A stretch of DNA of 64,000 bases from Mycteria americana (GCF_035582795.1 NC_134370.1:32103501-32167500), one strand, 5' to 3'; numbered from the stretch's first letter, positions 28,027 to 42,672 are shown. Numbers and translations: made by a program. Notes: generated from the sequence alone by a model not told the origin.

Positions 28027-28046
28027 TTGTTTGTTTGTTTGTTTTT
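28027..28046. repeat. (TTTG)n short tandem repeat
   Basis: Four to five TTTG units, grading into a T run. A similar short TTTG stretch occurs at about 31556-31577. Confidence 0.85.
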
Positions 28047-31000
28047 AAGAAGATTAATGTGACCTACTCTCTATGCTCAGCATATTTTCTTCAGAGAAAA
28101 AGTTGGCTATTACAGTCTAAAATGACATTTTGCAGGGTGAGGAAGCAAATCTCTGCAGAAACTTAAGCACAGAAATGCAGGAAAAGGGAATTGGTGATGA
28201 GCAGGACAAAAACATTGTTTTGTGGGCCATAGGATGTGTGGTTGTACAGGGAGGAAACTCTCTTAGAGGAATTCTCAGTGGAGATATACTCTATTCTCCA
28301 CACAGAAATTATATTGGTGTTAGTTGCAGCTTGGGTTCCCCAACATAGGGTAAAGAAGACTATTTAATACAGCAGTGCATGTCATCAAACAAACAGGAAA
28401 CCTCACAGCTACACACAGAGCAGAACTTCCACAAGGTACCCTGTTTTAGCCAACTCCTTCCTGCACCCTCACATCCTGCATATTCTTCCTCTTTCCCTTC
28501 ACTATTCCGTAAGAGATTATAACACCTTGTGGAAGGGTCTGTAACTTTCACTTTCCAAATGCAGCCTTCATCTCTTTGTTCCTCCACTCACAGGGCACTT
28601 AATCTGAACATCATCAAAAGCCAGGAGCAAAGAAAGGATGGCAGACTCCGAGGAGGGAGAATGTGCGTGGTAGAGCAAGGAAAGGCAGGCAGGGGACTAA
28701 GCCCATATCAGCATCCCAAGCACATGGAAGGAGGAGACAGCAGAGTACCATCCCACATGGAGCAAGGAAGAATGACAAGAGCCAACGTTGGGGGTCTCCC
28801 ACATGACCACAGCAATATCAGTACTCGTCCTTGCAGCCAACTGCTACAACTAAGGCATACAGTTCTCAAGTGTGGGACAGTTCCTCCCTCAAAAGAGAGG
28901 ATAGTTTTGCTATGTCTCAGGGATGAAACAGCTGAACAATACTGGCATCCTAATAATCTGTTCACTCTTTCCATCAGGGGCTTACCTCCAACAGCCTGCT
29001 ACCCACAACTCCACACACTCATCCTGAACTACAGACAGCTATATGCCAACACAGCACATACTTCAATTTTAGAAATGCTACACTGAAAAGAAGCAGTATC
29101 GAGCAGTAGGCAATTGAACTGTTCAAATAGATTTGGTTTGTTATTGTTCAAACAAGCTGTGACAGTTACAGACTTTTGACCACTTCTTGTCATCAAGAAA
29201 GCAAAGCAGACACATAATAGAGAGATCCTCATCCGCCCCACCCCATACAGTTGGCAAAAGGATTTACTCTTGAATAATTTTACATAATTTAAGTCAACAA
29301 GTGAGACAAGAATCTTCTAGACAGGAAAGCAATTTTGTCAGTAGGTCAGGAGGGTGCTTGTATTTTGCAACTCCTGTCAAAAAATTAGCAGAACGACTAT
29401 CCATTTATTTCCTAAAGTAGCTAATCTTGGCCAACTCTGATGAAAGAGAACATCTTGTTTCGGCTGCCTATTTCTTTTTTAAACACCTGCCATAGTACCA
29501 ACTGCCCTTGGCCATTTTTGAACCAGCTATGACTAGGTAAGGAGAGAATGCTGACATTCTCAAATAGAGCAGGATGGTCCCAGTGACCCCCAGGATCAAG
29601 AAAAGGCAGCCCAAATTCACCCTAATACCAGAGCATTCTGAATTGGCACTATGTACCAGAATCTGGGGTTACATGTAGTATTTTTGGAGTTTTGGATACC
29701 ATGTCCCATTCCAGAAGCTTGAGGTAAATGTAGCATTCATTCCAATTCAAAATAGCTTCCTAAGTTACAGGATGCTTTAAATATAGCATGAGAATCCCAC
29801 AGAGGCTTCTGAACAGTGTGCATGGCACCCTAACCAGGTATAATAAGGACTACAATGCCTTACAGTTATTTCTCTTCATGCCACAAAGACTATCTGTCAC
29901 TAATGCTGGCTTTAAACTGAAGAGCCATAAATTGTTTAAAGTAAGTGTGTGTTCTTAAGCCTGTTACCTTTAATGAGAATAAGGGTTTATGTGTATTAAC
30001 AAGTATGGCTAACCAAGTGAGGGAGCCAAAATAGCCCAGCAGCTGGAATTTGGACTCTGAGCAAGGGAAAGGAGGGGATACGGTGCATAGGAAAGGCTGA
30101 GTTCCTCCTAATCCTCAGCTGCCATTGCTACAAATCAAGTGTATTTGGAAGGATTTTGAGGAAAGGTTAAAACCTATTTAAGTACAGTGTCCAGGCACTG
30201 AACACCTGTGGCATAGATGATCACAACACCAGCTATGCATGTGGGAGGTGCAGAAAGTAACTCTACCCTTGCCAGGGGATTTGCACGCCTTTAAGACATT
30301 TGACCCATTACATCTTCCTAAAAGAAGAGCAAGATCTCATTGGCTTTCTGGAAAAATGGCTGCTAGCCACTGCTAACAAAAAGAGGAGTCACCTTGTATG
30401 AAGCATGTTCAGGATGCCATCTGGAGCCATTTGTAAGCTGGAAACTAATTATTTTCAGGGTACCTAATTCCAAAAAAACACAGAGTGCTTACACTCAAAG
30501 TCAGCGGGTGGAAAAAAGAAGTTCTTTCTTCCCCCTATAAATAAGAGCTGGGTGCTCTTGTTCCTGAAATCTCCCAGAAGAACACAGAAACAGCTTCACA
30601 TTTTGGGGGAAAAAAAAAAAAACTCTTCATGGACCTGAAAATGAAAGTTTTTAGGGCTGTTCCCAAAGGATACCCAACAGTAGGGCTGGACTAAGCTTCA
30701 GGGCTCATATGATCAAGCTTTTATTTCACTTAGGCCCTTAAGTTATGATAGCAGCTAAGTAAAATACATTTTTTTTTTCTCATCTATGCAGCACATTTTG
30801 ACAGGTGATACCTGTTTGCTTTTAAATATATGATTATGTAAATTATAGGTCAACAGAATGTGACTGAACAGCACGCTTGTTAACATTCTTGTCCTCACTC
30901 TGTACTGGCAAGAATTAAATTCTTTCTGAAGTGCCATTTATTAAGTATCATAACATACTTTTATCAAATTAGGATTTAAAAATTTAGACAAATGTAACAA

Positions 31001-34000
31001 AAAGCCTATTCTGAGATTTTGCTTTCAGGTAACCTTTTTATTAAGGCTTTAATTACACTACTATAGAAGAAACAGCCCTTTAACATGCTGTATAAGCCAT
31101 CCTTTTTCAATTAGCATTATTCATTTAAAAGTATACCATAGCTGACATTGCCAGACACTGTTTTAAATTAATTTCTTTCCTCAAGATTCACAAATATTGA
31201 TTTTTACTATGTTCAGCAAAAATTTCCCTCCCTCCTCTCCTCTTCCTCATGATCTTTCAATGGGGATTAATAATTTACTTGCACATTGAGCATCAAGCTC
31301 TGCCTGCAACAAAACCCAGTGAAAAAAGAAAAGCACTATCTCATATTATATTGGGCACTATTTAACACTATATTATGCATTAAAATGGTGGCATCTCAGG
31401 TACCTGTATGCAGAAACTTGTAGTTACACACAAATCAACTATATCAAATTGTGTTCTCAGCTAGCTTCAGTCTACTATGAATGCTAGATTATAAAGACCA
31501 CCATTGCATTTTGTACACCATTTTGATACTTTCAGAGTGCTACTGAAGGGTTTTGGTTTTTTTGTTTGTTTGTTTTTTAAATACCCATATTTTAGAAAGT
31601 TATAAAATAACATACTTTTTATGCTACTAATTAGACAACAAGGGTGACCAGACAGGAACTGCTGTTGCTAATATAGAAAGTTAATGCTAACGTATTTGCA
31701 GAGCTAATTTCCCTCTTTGCATTCCACTTGCTAGAGAACATTTTGCAATAATATATTCAGAATGGAGCTAATGACAGGGTTATCTGCTGTGTTATGAAGA
31801 CAGCCATTTACTCAGTTCAGACATCAGACAGTAATAAAAAGTTCTACCTCAAAAAAACTTATTGTGCATTTTAATTATAAAGCACTAACAGTTCAGCAGC
31901 TTTAAATTCATAATCTAATGGTTACCTCCTACTATGTTTACTAGTTCTAAAGGATGTGCAAAATTATAAACTTTAATAATAATTAAGTAAATCTGAGGAC
32001 TTCCTGAAATACTACATCAACTATATTCTCAACTAAATAAACTCTAGGTCAAAGGCTGAGCAGTTTGTCAGACCAGAATATCCAGTTGACAGGGAACATG
32101 GTTAAAACAAGCAAAAAATTAACATAACTCATTTGAGTTATGGACCTGTTTCCTTAGGTTAAGAAATCTTCTCCTCCTCTTCCATAAAGACACAATAACT
32201 ATGCTTATCCCCACTTGTGAACTTCTCAGTTTCTCATAGTTAATACTATGCCTCCTGTTCAAGGGAAGGGTTATGTTCCCCTCCCTTTTGCAAGAAAGCA
32301 AGCTGCAGAGTCACTATGGAGTGTGTTTTTGGCATGAGTAGTAAAACTGGCACCAATACTGATAGTATTTATAACTGAGTTGGTAACTGCATAGATGCTA
32401 CTCAGCCCAATTATTTCATATGCTGAGCTCTTTTCACAGATAACGCCACACGAGCATTGATGATTCAGATACAATCACACCCCAAAGAGAAAAAGCTACA
32501 TTTAACAGGTGAAATAAAGGGCTTCAAATCCACTGGTTATGTATTATGTGTCAGAATAGTCAGAGCAGCAGGTTTGATGATGTAACATCATTTAAGCCAG
32601 GACCTCAGCTATTACAGTCCATTATTCATATTAATCTGGCCTACATTCTAATAGGGATAAATCTTTCTCCTGAAATTCAAAGCATGGGCAGAATTGAGAA
32701 ACAGAACCTTAAATAGAGCTATGCATATCTGCACAGGTACATAACACTCCTTATATACCTCTGGCCTTCAGCAGTGAGCTTAGTATTTAGTGACTACTTT
32801 AATCACACAAACAGGTAAGAGGGGTTGCCTTTCAGTTTCAAGCACATACTTGATTTAAAGGAGAAATAATTTGACCAAGACCTGTAGTTAGCTCCATATC
32901 CTTCCTGAAAGTTATTTGGTCCAGTATAGTACATGCATTCAAATCACATTGCATTATGATGCTAAGATTTAAATAAAAATAATAATAAAAGGACTCTGTC
33001 CCCCAAAATTCCGAGTTTAAAGATACAACAAGCTGCATGGATTTTTCAGAATGTTTTCTGCAAGGAAAGAAAACAACAGCTTCTTATATCATGATTGTTT
33101 AACCAGAAAGGAAAAAATAGTACATCTTGTGCTAGAACTGCTTTGTATTACAAAAATCAGGTATTTGTTGAAATCAAACCTTCTCTTAAAGTGTTAGCAG
33201 CTTAGGTTAAACATCCATTGGGATTACTCCTCAGACCTGCTATGGTATTTTTGATCAAGACAAGGAATGTTGCCTACCTCAGAATAACTAATGCCTTACC
33301 TCTTAGACCACCTGCACAGCCAAGTTTAAACCTGCTCTGCTTTATTCAGAGCAGAGACTTGAATCGAGTCCCCAGTATCCAGGGATGTTCTGATTCCCAG
33401 GCCCCAGAACCCATCTCTTTCTCTGGCCCCATAAATATTATTTAAAAAGAATGCAACTAGAGAATTTGCTCCCTCCCTCCTTGTCCAACATACTCATGCC
33501 ACTTCTGTTTGACGAGAGATGCAACCATATCATACAAATGCCCTATATACTGAACTGTCATTTATAGCGTAGATGCTGACTACTGGAACATCTCAAATAA
33601 ACAATACCAAATCAGGAGGTTTAGGAGTTACTTGTAGGGTTCAGGCTCACAGAAATGCAATCATTTCTGATAACTGGCTGTAAACATACCAGAATTGGCT
33701 TGCAAATTAGTTTGAAAGCAAAGATACCATCTAAAGTAACTAGCACTCTCTCATGATACTGACACATCCGTACATATAACAAATGGCTGTATGTAATAAA
33801 ATTCAGAATGCTGTAACTTTGGATGGGGTGACTCTGTTGCTCAAGAAGTGATCTACAAATTAAGCAGATTATGCCAAAGCAATGCTGACGCCCACAGAAC
33901 AGTTGTTTTATCAACAATGTATAGGAAAGTTTTGGAGTGTTCTTAAAAGTCAGCCTGGAAGAATTTAATATTCCTCTCACGAGGAACTATTTTGAGTTAA

Positions 34001-37000
34001 ACTGTAGAAGACTGGAAGAATGTGAAACCACCCATGCATAAGAAATTACTAGAGCTTATCTAGACATAAGACAGTCATTACATTAAATGGCTCACTCCGC
34101 CTCTCAGAAGTTGACTCAATGATGTCATTTGAGTTTTGGGGAAAAAGGAAACATCTCTACTGAACAGTAGTTACAAAGGAAGGCTTTTAGAGGACATGTG
34201 ACTTACCTGTTAGTTGTGTAGAATATCAACTATGATAAATACTAATCTATGGCTTTTAGTATTGTGAAGGACTTCACATTTGGAGATGAAACAAAACCTC
34301 TTGAAGTTGCAGTTGTAGCTGTAAGACAACTACTCAGCAGTTTGAATCACCTGTTAAGCATCCATCTCTGGTGAAGTGGAGTCAGCATTTCAAGGGAACT
34401 TGTTAAATTTCTTCAGTTGAGTCAATACAGGTACACTTCACTCTTCTGATTACAATTTATGTACAGCACCACATGGCCATCATCCAAATGATAGTTGCCG
34501 AATGCATAGTGCCTGACCCGGATAATCTAAGGTTTCCCTGCCTTCAAGAATAGAAGAAAAAAGCCAAGAGGGACTCCCTTTGCCCATCACTTGCCTTGTT
34601 GTAAGGCACTGATACCCCATATGCAATAAAGCCAACAGGAAATGAATATGCTCACATAGCTCCTCTAAAGGAAACGCAGTCACAGTGAGAGATTGACATA
34701 TGTATGCTAGGGAGTGGAGGAGAGACAGGAAGTAATCAGGAAAAGATGCTGGTAAAAGGAAAGAGCCCAACAGATGTGATAAAAGCCTTCCTATTCATCC
34801 AGACACATGAACTGTGAAATGCTAGAATAGGGTTCCCCCCCCAAAGAGCTGTTTTAAGGCTGCTTGTATCAGAATAAGTATACAGATCAGCTAATTTCAT
34901 TTTTTTCCTATTAGTGTTTGCCATTTCCCCTCACTGTGCTTATGTCATCACCAGATTTCAACATCTTCCTCACTTAATAGAATAAAGCCAAAATAGTTCT
35001 CTAACAGCTTTGTTTGGTTTAAACACTGTCTCCTTCAGCTTCAGGATCTGGCTTTTGATTTGGAACCCAGGAAACATTAAAAAAACCTTCTATTCAGAAA
35101 CACAAAACTGTATGGATAATCACAGAGTGAATATACCAGTCATGAGTTACTGCACTATTCTGGATAATATTTCTACCACCTCAGATGATGATAATTTTTG
35201 CATACCTTTCAGCTCACTGCATCACCTGCAAGCCAGTCTGTCTCACTAGAAAAGCTTGCTGTTCAGCAATAATCATTCACAAATATATGAAGAGGCTCCG
35301 CTATTGCGTCCATCCATGTACAATCGTACCATCTTAGGTAACATGGCAACACAGCACTTACATAATTAACTATGCCTAAAAGCCTTCTTACAGAGGATTA
35401 GGTCTATAAAATTAATGAATTCTGCTTGCTTCCAGACAGTTCCTGCAAGTAGTAGGAGAAAATAACCTGCTTTGCTGCCCAGGTCAATTTGGAAAGACCA
35501 GATTTACGCATATGATCACGCCACTGGTGACAGCTCTTAGCACTGCCAACAACCTCCAAGTCTCATTCATTTCAGTACGACTGACAGATGCTCAGCTTTA
35601 CTAAGAGTTTGTCAATACTGTTTTCCTACCTCTGCTACCTGCCCGTGACATCTCATGACAGAATTTTTTCTAGAGGGTAGGATGGTCTCCAGGGTGGGGA
35701 CTGGAAAATTATTTTTAAAATCTTCCCAGATTATTTTCTAATGCCATTGTTAAAGGAGTGTGAAAGCTGCAGAATGACCTTAACTCTTCACTTGTTTTTT
35801 GTCTCCTCTTTTCCTGTCCCCATCTTCCTATGTTAGTCAGGCACTTATTTTTAGATAAAGAACAGATAAGCAGAACAATCCATTTCAGGGGAACACATCT
35901 TCACCTGTCACCCAGCTGACTGACTGCGACTCCTGTGTCATATGCTGTTAACTATTCAGCAGTGAGCTGATCACCTGGACCTACCTGAAGGGAAGAAAAT
36001 ACAATGTCTCAGACAGCATTTTAAAGAGTCCTTTAAAACTGAACTGTTGTGCCAAACAGCTCTGAGTAATTCCCTTCCTTGCCCACTGCTTTAAGAGCAT
36101 TTTCTGAACAAAAGCATTAGCAATGCCACAACCTTGTATTGCGCTTTTGTCAGTAGGCTTCAAAGACCTTCAGGTTTTCTCCCCTGCTTCTCAGGTAGAG
36201 AAGTGCAAGCTGAATGGGAATTGTATGGGGCTGGCTGACAGAGTACAGGTCAACAGACAGCTAAGCCACAGCTCTAGTTCCTAAATCCAGGGTGCTCACT
36301 TTATGTCTAGGTGTGGACTAGCTTCATACTGACACAATACTAGCTTCCCCTTTCAGGAAGGTCCTTGGAAACATGCAGGCATAAGACTATAAATGGGATG
36401 AACAATCCCGGTGTGGTAGACTGTTGCCATCATCTTTCTCAGGAGCTCAGAGGCAACTCTCTCATGGCATGACTTGCAGCATGACAGAAGAGCACAGAGC
36501 CTCCAGAAAAAAGGATGAATCTTTTTGTTCTCGGTAGCCCACTCACAGACAGTCTTATTGCTTGGGGACAGTTAAGAGTATAATGAGCATGTCTGCACGT
36601 AAACCCTATCTGCCTGCATAGAGGGATACTACGCATATGTAGGCAAAAGGGCCATGGCATGCCTGGTATTAAAAGCAATTGTAAGACCCTTTAAGTTGAA
36701 GTGTTTGGGGTTTAGGACTCATCTTGCCATGGAAAGTCTAATTCCATCTCAGGGCAGCTGTGGATCAAAACCAGTCCATACATAAGTGTACGGCATCCAC
36801 TGGCAACATTTAGAACTGTGTGCTCTGCCCAAGAAGGGGATTTTCCTCACAGTTATCTTCCCTTCCCTACTCCCCCCCAAGAATATCTTGAGAATGTAAG
36901 TACAGCTTTCCTTTTCCCCCATGGTATTCTGCAATTATGGCTAAGTTCACAGCTCAACTCACTTATGACTGCAAATTGCTGATTAAGGGGAATAGCTGAT

Positions 37001-38324
37001 CTGTTTGGAGATATATTTATGTGAAAGATGCTGAAGAAAAAATGGACTTTAAGAATATTATCATCAAAAGCCATGTATTACACTGCGTTCCAATTAAATA
37101 ATATCACAACCAGCAGGCGTTCCTACTCCACCTCCCTCTGAAAGAGGCTATATTCATTTCTGCATGCCTGCTTTTCCTGTCTAAGGCAGGCTACAAAATC
37201 CAATCCCATCCCAAAGCAAGGCTCCCAGCTAAAAACTGGGCCTCACTGGGAAAGAGTTCAAAACATTTAACAGTGCTTTCTGACACTTCTACTGCTGGAA
37301 ATGCAGCCAGCTGTGTGAAGAGGTAATTCCTCCACACCTCTGGGAATCCAGCCATTGCAGATTCACTCTTGCTCATCATATGCTCTCAAAAGCCCCACGA
37401 GAATCATATAGCTTTTGGGCATATCGAGTATATTTTAAGAGATCATAATCTGAGAAAATGGGTTCTTTGGGAAACAACTGGTTTTTAATTTCTGATTGTG
37501 TCATATACAGTGCAAGTGCCACAGCCCCAGCCCTTGACTGACAGACTCTAGGTATGACTGAATTACTTACAAAAAAAATAATCAACGCCATACAGTGCAG
37601 GCTGCGAAGTGTCATGAAAATGCCTACAGAAATATCTTGGCACCTCTCTGTACTTACCTTGGATGGGATTAGGAAAGAAATACCGAAACTATTTACCAGA
37701 GTGAAATTAGTATAAGTTTATGAAGTGAGTTGATTTTTGTGGGCAGGGGTTTTTTTAGTTGTTTTTTGCTTCTTTGTTTTTAATAACACTGACAGAACAG
37801 CCTTCTTTGCAATCACTATGCCACTTCTGTAAAAGGGGTTATGAAAAGTTTCTCTCATCATCCTAGGGCTTAGTATTAAGGTAAATGCGGCTCTATCTTC
37901 AGAAAAAGGAATATTGTGCATAAGAATAAGGGAGATCAAATAATACAGATCTTTACAGTATGAATATGAAATGCATAGTTAAGATTTCAGAAGCTCACTG
38001 ATGACTCTGAATCATGATTGTTGCAGGGATATCAATTTGGTACCCACAACTTAACAGACTGTAGTTTTCGTTATGAAAAAAACAGTTTTCAAAGTAGTGT
38101 AGGTGGCTTTTTTTGCAGTGGAGCAGACCTTTTGTTTGCATTCTATTTGTTTATCTGATTAAATCATTCCAGTATTCCTTTTAAACACTCTTATGCAAGT
38201 AACCTCTCTTGTCATTGCACAGCAAAATAAGCCTTCTGCAGGTGATTGGTGGAGGAACCAAGATGTCTCTAAAAAGATCTGAACATCCTGCAACAGATTT
38301 GAGACTATCAGAAAGAAAAAAAGG

Positions 38325-38346
38325 AAAAAAAAAAAAAAAAAAAAAA
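38325..38346. repeat. Poly-A tract (A22)
   Basis: Uninterrupted A run preceded by an AAAG-rich lead. No retrocopy or SINE body is recognisable on its left. Confidence 0.95.
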
Positions 38347-38552
38347 GAGGCAGGAGCTGCAAGCGGTAGTAGAAAGCAGAGTTCCCAAACCAGAAGTTAC
38401 ACAGAACTATCTAGTTTGATAAGTGAAGGGTTGGTAAGGCAAACGCTTACAAATTTCCTGAAAACCATCCAGTGCTAAAAACTGTTAAGAAACTGAGCTA
38501 ATTCAGGTAACAAGAGCACTCCATTGCAACACCTTAAAATATTGCTCTTAGG

Positions 38553-38573
38553 AAAAAAAAAAAAAAAAAAAAA
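38553..38573. repeat. Poly-A tract (A21)
   Basis: Second long A run 206 bases from the one at 38325; no recognisable element is attached. Confidence 0.95.
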
Positions 38574-39214
38574 CCCACAAAAAGACGGCTAGGAAATAAA
38601 TGGACTAATCTGTAATCGAGATACACCAGGTAATTAATTATTAAATCACATGCTGTTTGTCAGCTGCAAATGGAAGGCTTCTGCATAATTTAAGACCGTA
38701 TTTTAAGCACTATTAAGTCTTCTGCTTGACATGTCTAATTTTCATCCAATTATTGCTCCCCACCCAAAAGAGGAGACGTATCTCTATCTTTGTCCAGTTT
38801 TAACTCTTAGACGTCACAAATTTATAAGCAGCTACATGTTTATTTTCTGGAAATATAATTTTATATTCCCATTCATAGTTGTTCTACTCCCTTCCCCCCA
38901 AACAGACAGCACCATTGAGGCCCCTATCAGCAGAAAAAGAGACAACACTGTACAAAATAGAACTGGAAGCTTATTTAAAAGAGACAGTATTGTCATTCTT
39001 AAAAATATACTAACCAGAACTGTCTTCCTGAGGCATCATCAATACCAGTCTGTACCTTGAACTGGTATATTTAAAGTCCACATTATATTCTCTTTATTCA
39101 GACCTAGCTGCAAAGGTCCTCTATTTTGCTAGGCCAGGTCAGAGTGTACATAGGACCAGTTCACTGCTATTTTCCAACCTAAACAAGCTCAACAAAGTTT
39201 TTTTGCTCACTTAC

Positions 39215-39337
39215 TCTGGAGATGGTCAAGGGCATGTTGAAGTCCTTGCCCCCTTGCAGTCGGAAACCCCATGGTCCAGGTCCATTCAGAGTCACGCTGT
39301 AAGCCATTCTGTACCTCTTTCACAAGGCAACAAGGCA
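39215..39337 (-). CDS. LDB3: LDB3 (ZASP/Cypher) start-codon exon, N-terminal half of the PDZ domain
   Basis: LDB3 is a Z-disc scaffold of striated muscle; its N-terminal PDZ domain binds the C-terminus of alpha-actinin-2. Read on the minus strand, coding starts at the ATG at 39307-39305 and runs 31 codons to 39215. The protein opens [20 protein letters not shown], with the PDZ carboxylate-binding loop P12-W13-G14-F15, and ends in ISR. The start is well supported: A at -3, G at +4, and an in-frame TGA five codons upstream (39322-39320). The exon also holds 30 bases of 5' UTR. The acceptor is a pyrimidine-rich tract ending CAG at 39340-39338, and the donor is AGA|GTAAGT (39214-39209). The exon ends in phase 0, matching the next exon. 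Residue 2 is Ala where mammalian LDB3, as I remember it, has Ser. The fit is to LDB3 rather than the paralogues PDLIM3 or PDLIM5, because exon 3 follows the LDB3 pattern closely. Confidence 0.96.
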
Positions 39338-41470
39338 CTGCAGAACAGAAGGATGGGGTAGACAGAGAAAGCGTGAAAAAACAGAATGAAGAAAAGGGAA
39401 GAGGTTTGTATAATGAAAGCAATTCTCTTTCTGCCTTGCCTGTTCAGTCGTGCTGGGATATCACCTAAGAATAGATGGGAGCTATAATGCAGATGCTGAT
39501 ATCCCAGCTGAGTAGGGCCCATAAAAGGTTTGTAACCAGACACCTACCATGCAAAGACTTCATGACTCAGAGGTCTAATATAGCCCCCAGGGAAGGGGAC
39601 AGATCTTTCTAGGCTTCTCAAGCCCCTCTTCATGCTCAGTTATTTTATGGGCAAAACACATTTTGTAATAAAACAAGCAAACAAAATCCCATGCTAAAAT
39701 CTCAAACAGCCAAATCTCTTTACTAAACTGTTAACAACTACATAGCCATTTGTAACTTCTGCTTCAGAGCATATGTTTATTGCACCATGATATATAATGT
39801 ACTACAAACAAGTTCTTTTTACATACATCTTTCCATATGTAGCAGCAAAGGCACCAAAAAAAGTGTTTACCTTCTTTTGCATTGGTTTGTTAAACTGAAA
39901 AAAGTATATACGACATGCATTTACCATCACAAAAAAACCCCCACAACTTTGTGTTTGGCTCTTGGTTCCATAGCCCTTGCTTTCTCAAGGGAAAATTAAA
40001 AATTATTCTCTTTGAATGCAGATAGAGGTTATTTGGGTTATGGGTTATTTCTAATCAGCATTTAATTTCTGTGGCAAAAGCATAGTTTCACTATATACCT
40101 GTCTCACTATTTCGATACAAGTCTTCTAAAGGCATGACACTTAAGTGGAAGACTAAGAATACAAATAGCTAGCTAACCGCTTCCTTAATTCATTCTTTGA
40201 TTTGTCATAGTTTATATTCCAGTTGTTAGGTGTTCCATAAAAATTTATAACCCTTGTTCAGTAAAGCTGGATAGCATTTCTACCTTAGAGTGGGAATAGC
40301 TAAAATACAGAGAACAAGCAGGAAGAGGAGAAACTGTTGGCAGAACTACAGATATAAACAAAATGCTTCTGCTCTAAGGATAAATTTATAAACATTAAAT
40401 AATGCTCACCCCTTTCAAGTCATTAATATGTGCAAGACCTCCAGAACCACTCTGCTGTATCTTTGCAGCATCCCTGCCTTTACCCTCCAGTTACAAAGAA
40501 ATTCCCATTACATTAAGGTGAAAAAAAAAAAAAGCATGGGTTCTCTTCTGATAATCAAAAAACCAACCAAAACCACATAATGCACTAGAGTGAGGTAGCT
40601 CAGTTTGAACGCTGATAACAGGTCACTCCGCCCATACACCTACCTTAAAACGTGATAGAAAAACTGATGGTGAAATGGCAGAGAGCAAACACTATCTTTA
40701 TCTCAATCTTTATCTGAGGAGATGGTCAATAATTTTTCAAAACCATGAGGCAATAGAAGTGTTTGCTTAGTATTCCCAGTGGCAAAAAAGCCATTTGTAC
40801 AAAAGAATAATTATGCTCCACACAGACACTAGACTGAACCATACAACCAAATTTTTTTTAGTCAGAGGTCCAAATTAAACTACAGCAATTCACATGGATT
40901 TGAGTGAAAGTTGCATTCAGCCAGTAGAACTGGCCCAAACCAAAATCAACACATATAGCAACATACAGCTTGAAAAGAAAATGGGTTTCTGATGTCTCAC
41001 AAATACCTTGAGGGCACATTTACATTAACAGCATTTAGAACCTACCCTATATGAGGCCACAACCAGTGGTGTTTGGATGATTACTTTGAGGGGAGACAAA
41101 ACTAACTTGTTGCACTTCACCAGTTTATCCAGTATGCCTCTTTCTAAATGCTGGTACTGGATATTTTTATGTATTTATTTTTTAAAATGCACAACGAAAG
41201 ATTGAAGGTAAATTCCCATTGCACTATTCCTTTCCTTCTCCTAGGAATTCACTGTTGTTTTTTTAGTGCCCTTTCTTGGCTCCATTTCAAGGGTTCAGGA
41301 GAATGGAATAGAAACAGGAATAAGATAAAACATGGCAAGTCATTGCTTCATTAGTAAAGACAGTATCACAGAAAAAAGTATTAGGAGAGAGGTTATGTTT
41401 TTATGGACTGTGAATTCTGTGCATGTTACCTTCCTATACTTAAATCTTCAGTCATTTCTGTTAAAAAAAA

Positions 41471-41490
41471 GGGGGGGGGGGGGGGGGGGG
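41471..41490. repeat. Poly-G tract (G20) preceded by A8
   Basis: Twenty consecutive G directly follow eight A. Exact length is likely to be polymorphic or subject to sequencing error. Confidence 0.97.
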
Positions 41491-42672
41491 CAAAACCCAG
41501 AACAGACTAAAACTGCACAGACATCAAGCTGAACAGAGCTAAGCATTAAGAAATGGGGATGCTGCTTAATCAAACACTATGTGCTTCTATCCTACTTTCA
41601 CATGAGTAACATGCCATTTGCTTATCAGTTTAGGACATCTGAAAGGGTCTGTGAGATCCTTCAGGCTGGGTGGTGTGCTAGGAAACTAAAGTGGTAATCT
41701 CATTAGGGGCACTGTCATTTGAATGAAATGTTAAACTGAGGTCACTTGTTCCTACTCCTTTGGTTTCTGTCTGTGTCTGCATGAATGTTCAGCATAGCTT
41801 GGCACTTTTTAAAAGAAAGCGTAGAGGATATGCCAGTGTCCTGGCCAACATTCCCCTTCAACACAACAGGATCACAGCTCTTTCATGTGCCTGCGCTATC
41901 ACTACCAGGTGCATTTTGGAGTAAAAATATTCCACAGTTTTCTTTCTCCAGGCCTCTCTAAGTCCCTTCCCTCCTGTGTTTCCCCTCTGCCTGCCTGGAG
42001 AAAGCTCTGTGCCTAATAATGAAGTACAAACAGTAAAGAAGCTCATGCCATAGTCACGGCTTCATTTGCTGGGGACGCTCTTAGCACAGGTCTCACTTGT
42101 CTTCTACAGACTTTTAATACACGCAGCCTCTAAATAAGAAAGTTGGTGATCCACCTAGATGACTATTTCAACCCTGCCCTGTTTTCAAATGTGAGAGACA
42201 TGGGTGTTTTCACCATGTCAAACATCTGGAGCAAACCCAGGAACTGGATTGGTGCAGCAGGTACAGTGCTATTGCGGCTACCAGAACAAACCTCAGCAAA
42301 ACCTTCCAGAAAACCTGAGGATGAAATAGACTGTGTGTACATGATAGACAACCCCCTTGTTTTCAGAAGCTTGTGATGTTTACATTAGGTTCTAGTTGCT
42401 TTACATAACTGCCTGTTAGAATGTTCCAAAAATCATTTTTTGTTTGCTCAAATAACAGTATTCTGTTTCTCTTTGTGTGCCTTCTTCCCTACATTCTCCA
42501 GCTATGTCAAAATCTATGACTTGCTTATAGTTCCCTCCCTTCAGAGAGAAGCTATGCTGAGTCACATGAGGTCACTGGTGTAAGGAGTGACATTTAAAGA
42601 AAAAAACCCTTTCCAGGAGCAGGGTGACATTTTCTCTACAGGTATAAACCAGAGAGTTGTCCAGAGCTCACC

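Larger units (their letters stand above)
5772..39214 (-). other. LDB3: LDB3 intron between the two PDZ exons (33.4 kb)
   Basis: The intron is bounded by GTAAGT (39214-39209) and a CAG acceptor (5774-5772), in phase 0. I read it on both strands and recognised no additional exon or nested gene. The open frames inside are short, and their translations match no family I know. It contains a 22-base C run, several A/T runs, a CT microsatellite, an AT palindromic stretch, a MEF2-type site and a TATA/AATAAA pair, all listed separately. Long early introns in muscle genes often carry enhancers; that is general knowledge, not something shown here. Confidence 0.9.

Noticed and set aside
28529-29086. A 185-codon plus-strand open frame, the longest outside the CpG island
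   Set aside because: No recognisable domain. Shorter frames are open on the other strand. With roughly 3 in 64 codons being stops and 128 kb of sequence to read, one frame of this length is about what chance gives.
33621-33980. A 119-codon minus-strand frame in the LDB3 intron
   Set aside because: Same strand as LDB3 but the translation has no PDZ, ZASP or LIM similarity, and I saw no matching splice sites; length is compatible with chance.
42143-42376. Frames open on both strands near 42.2 kb, considered as a coding exon
   Set aside because: It lies upstream of the LDB3 start codon, which has an in-frame stop before it, and neither translation is recognisable.
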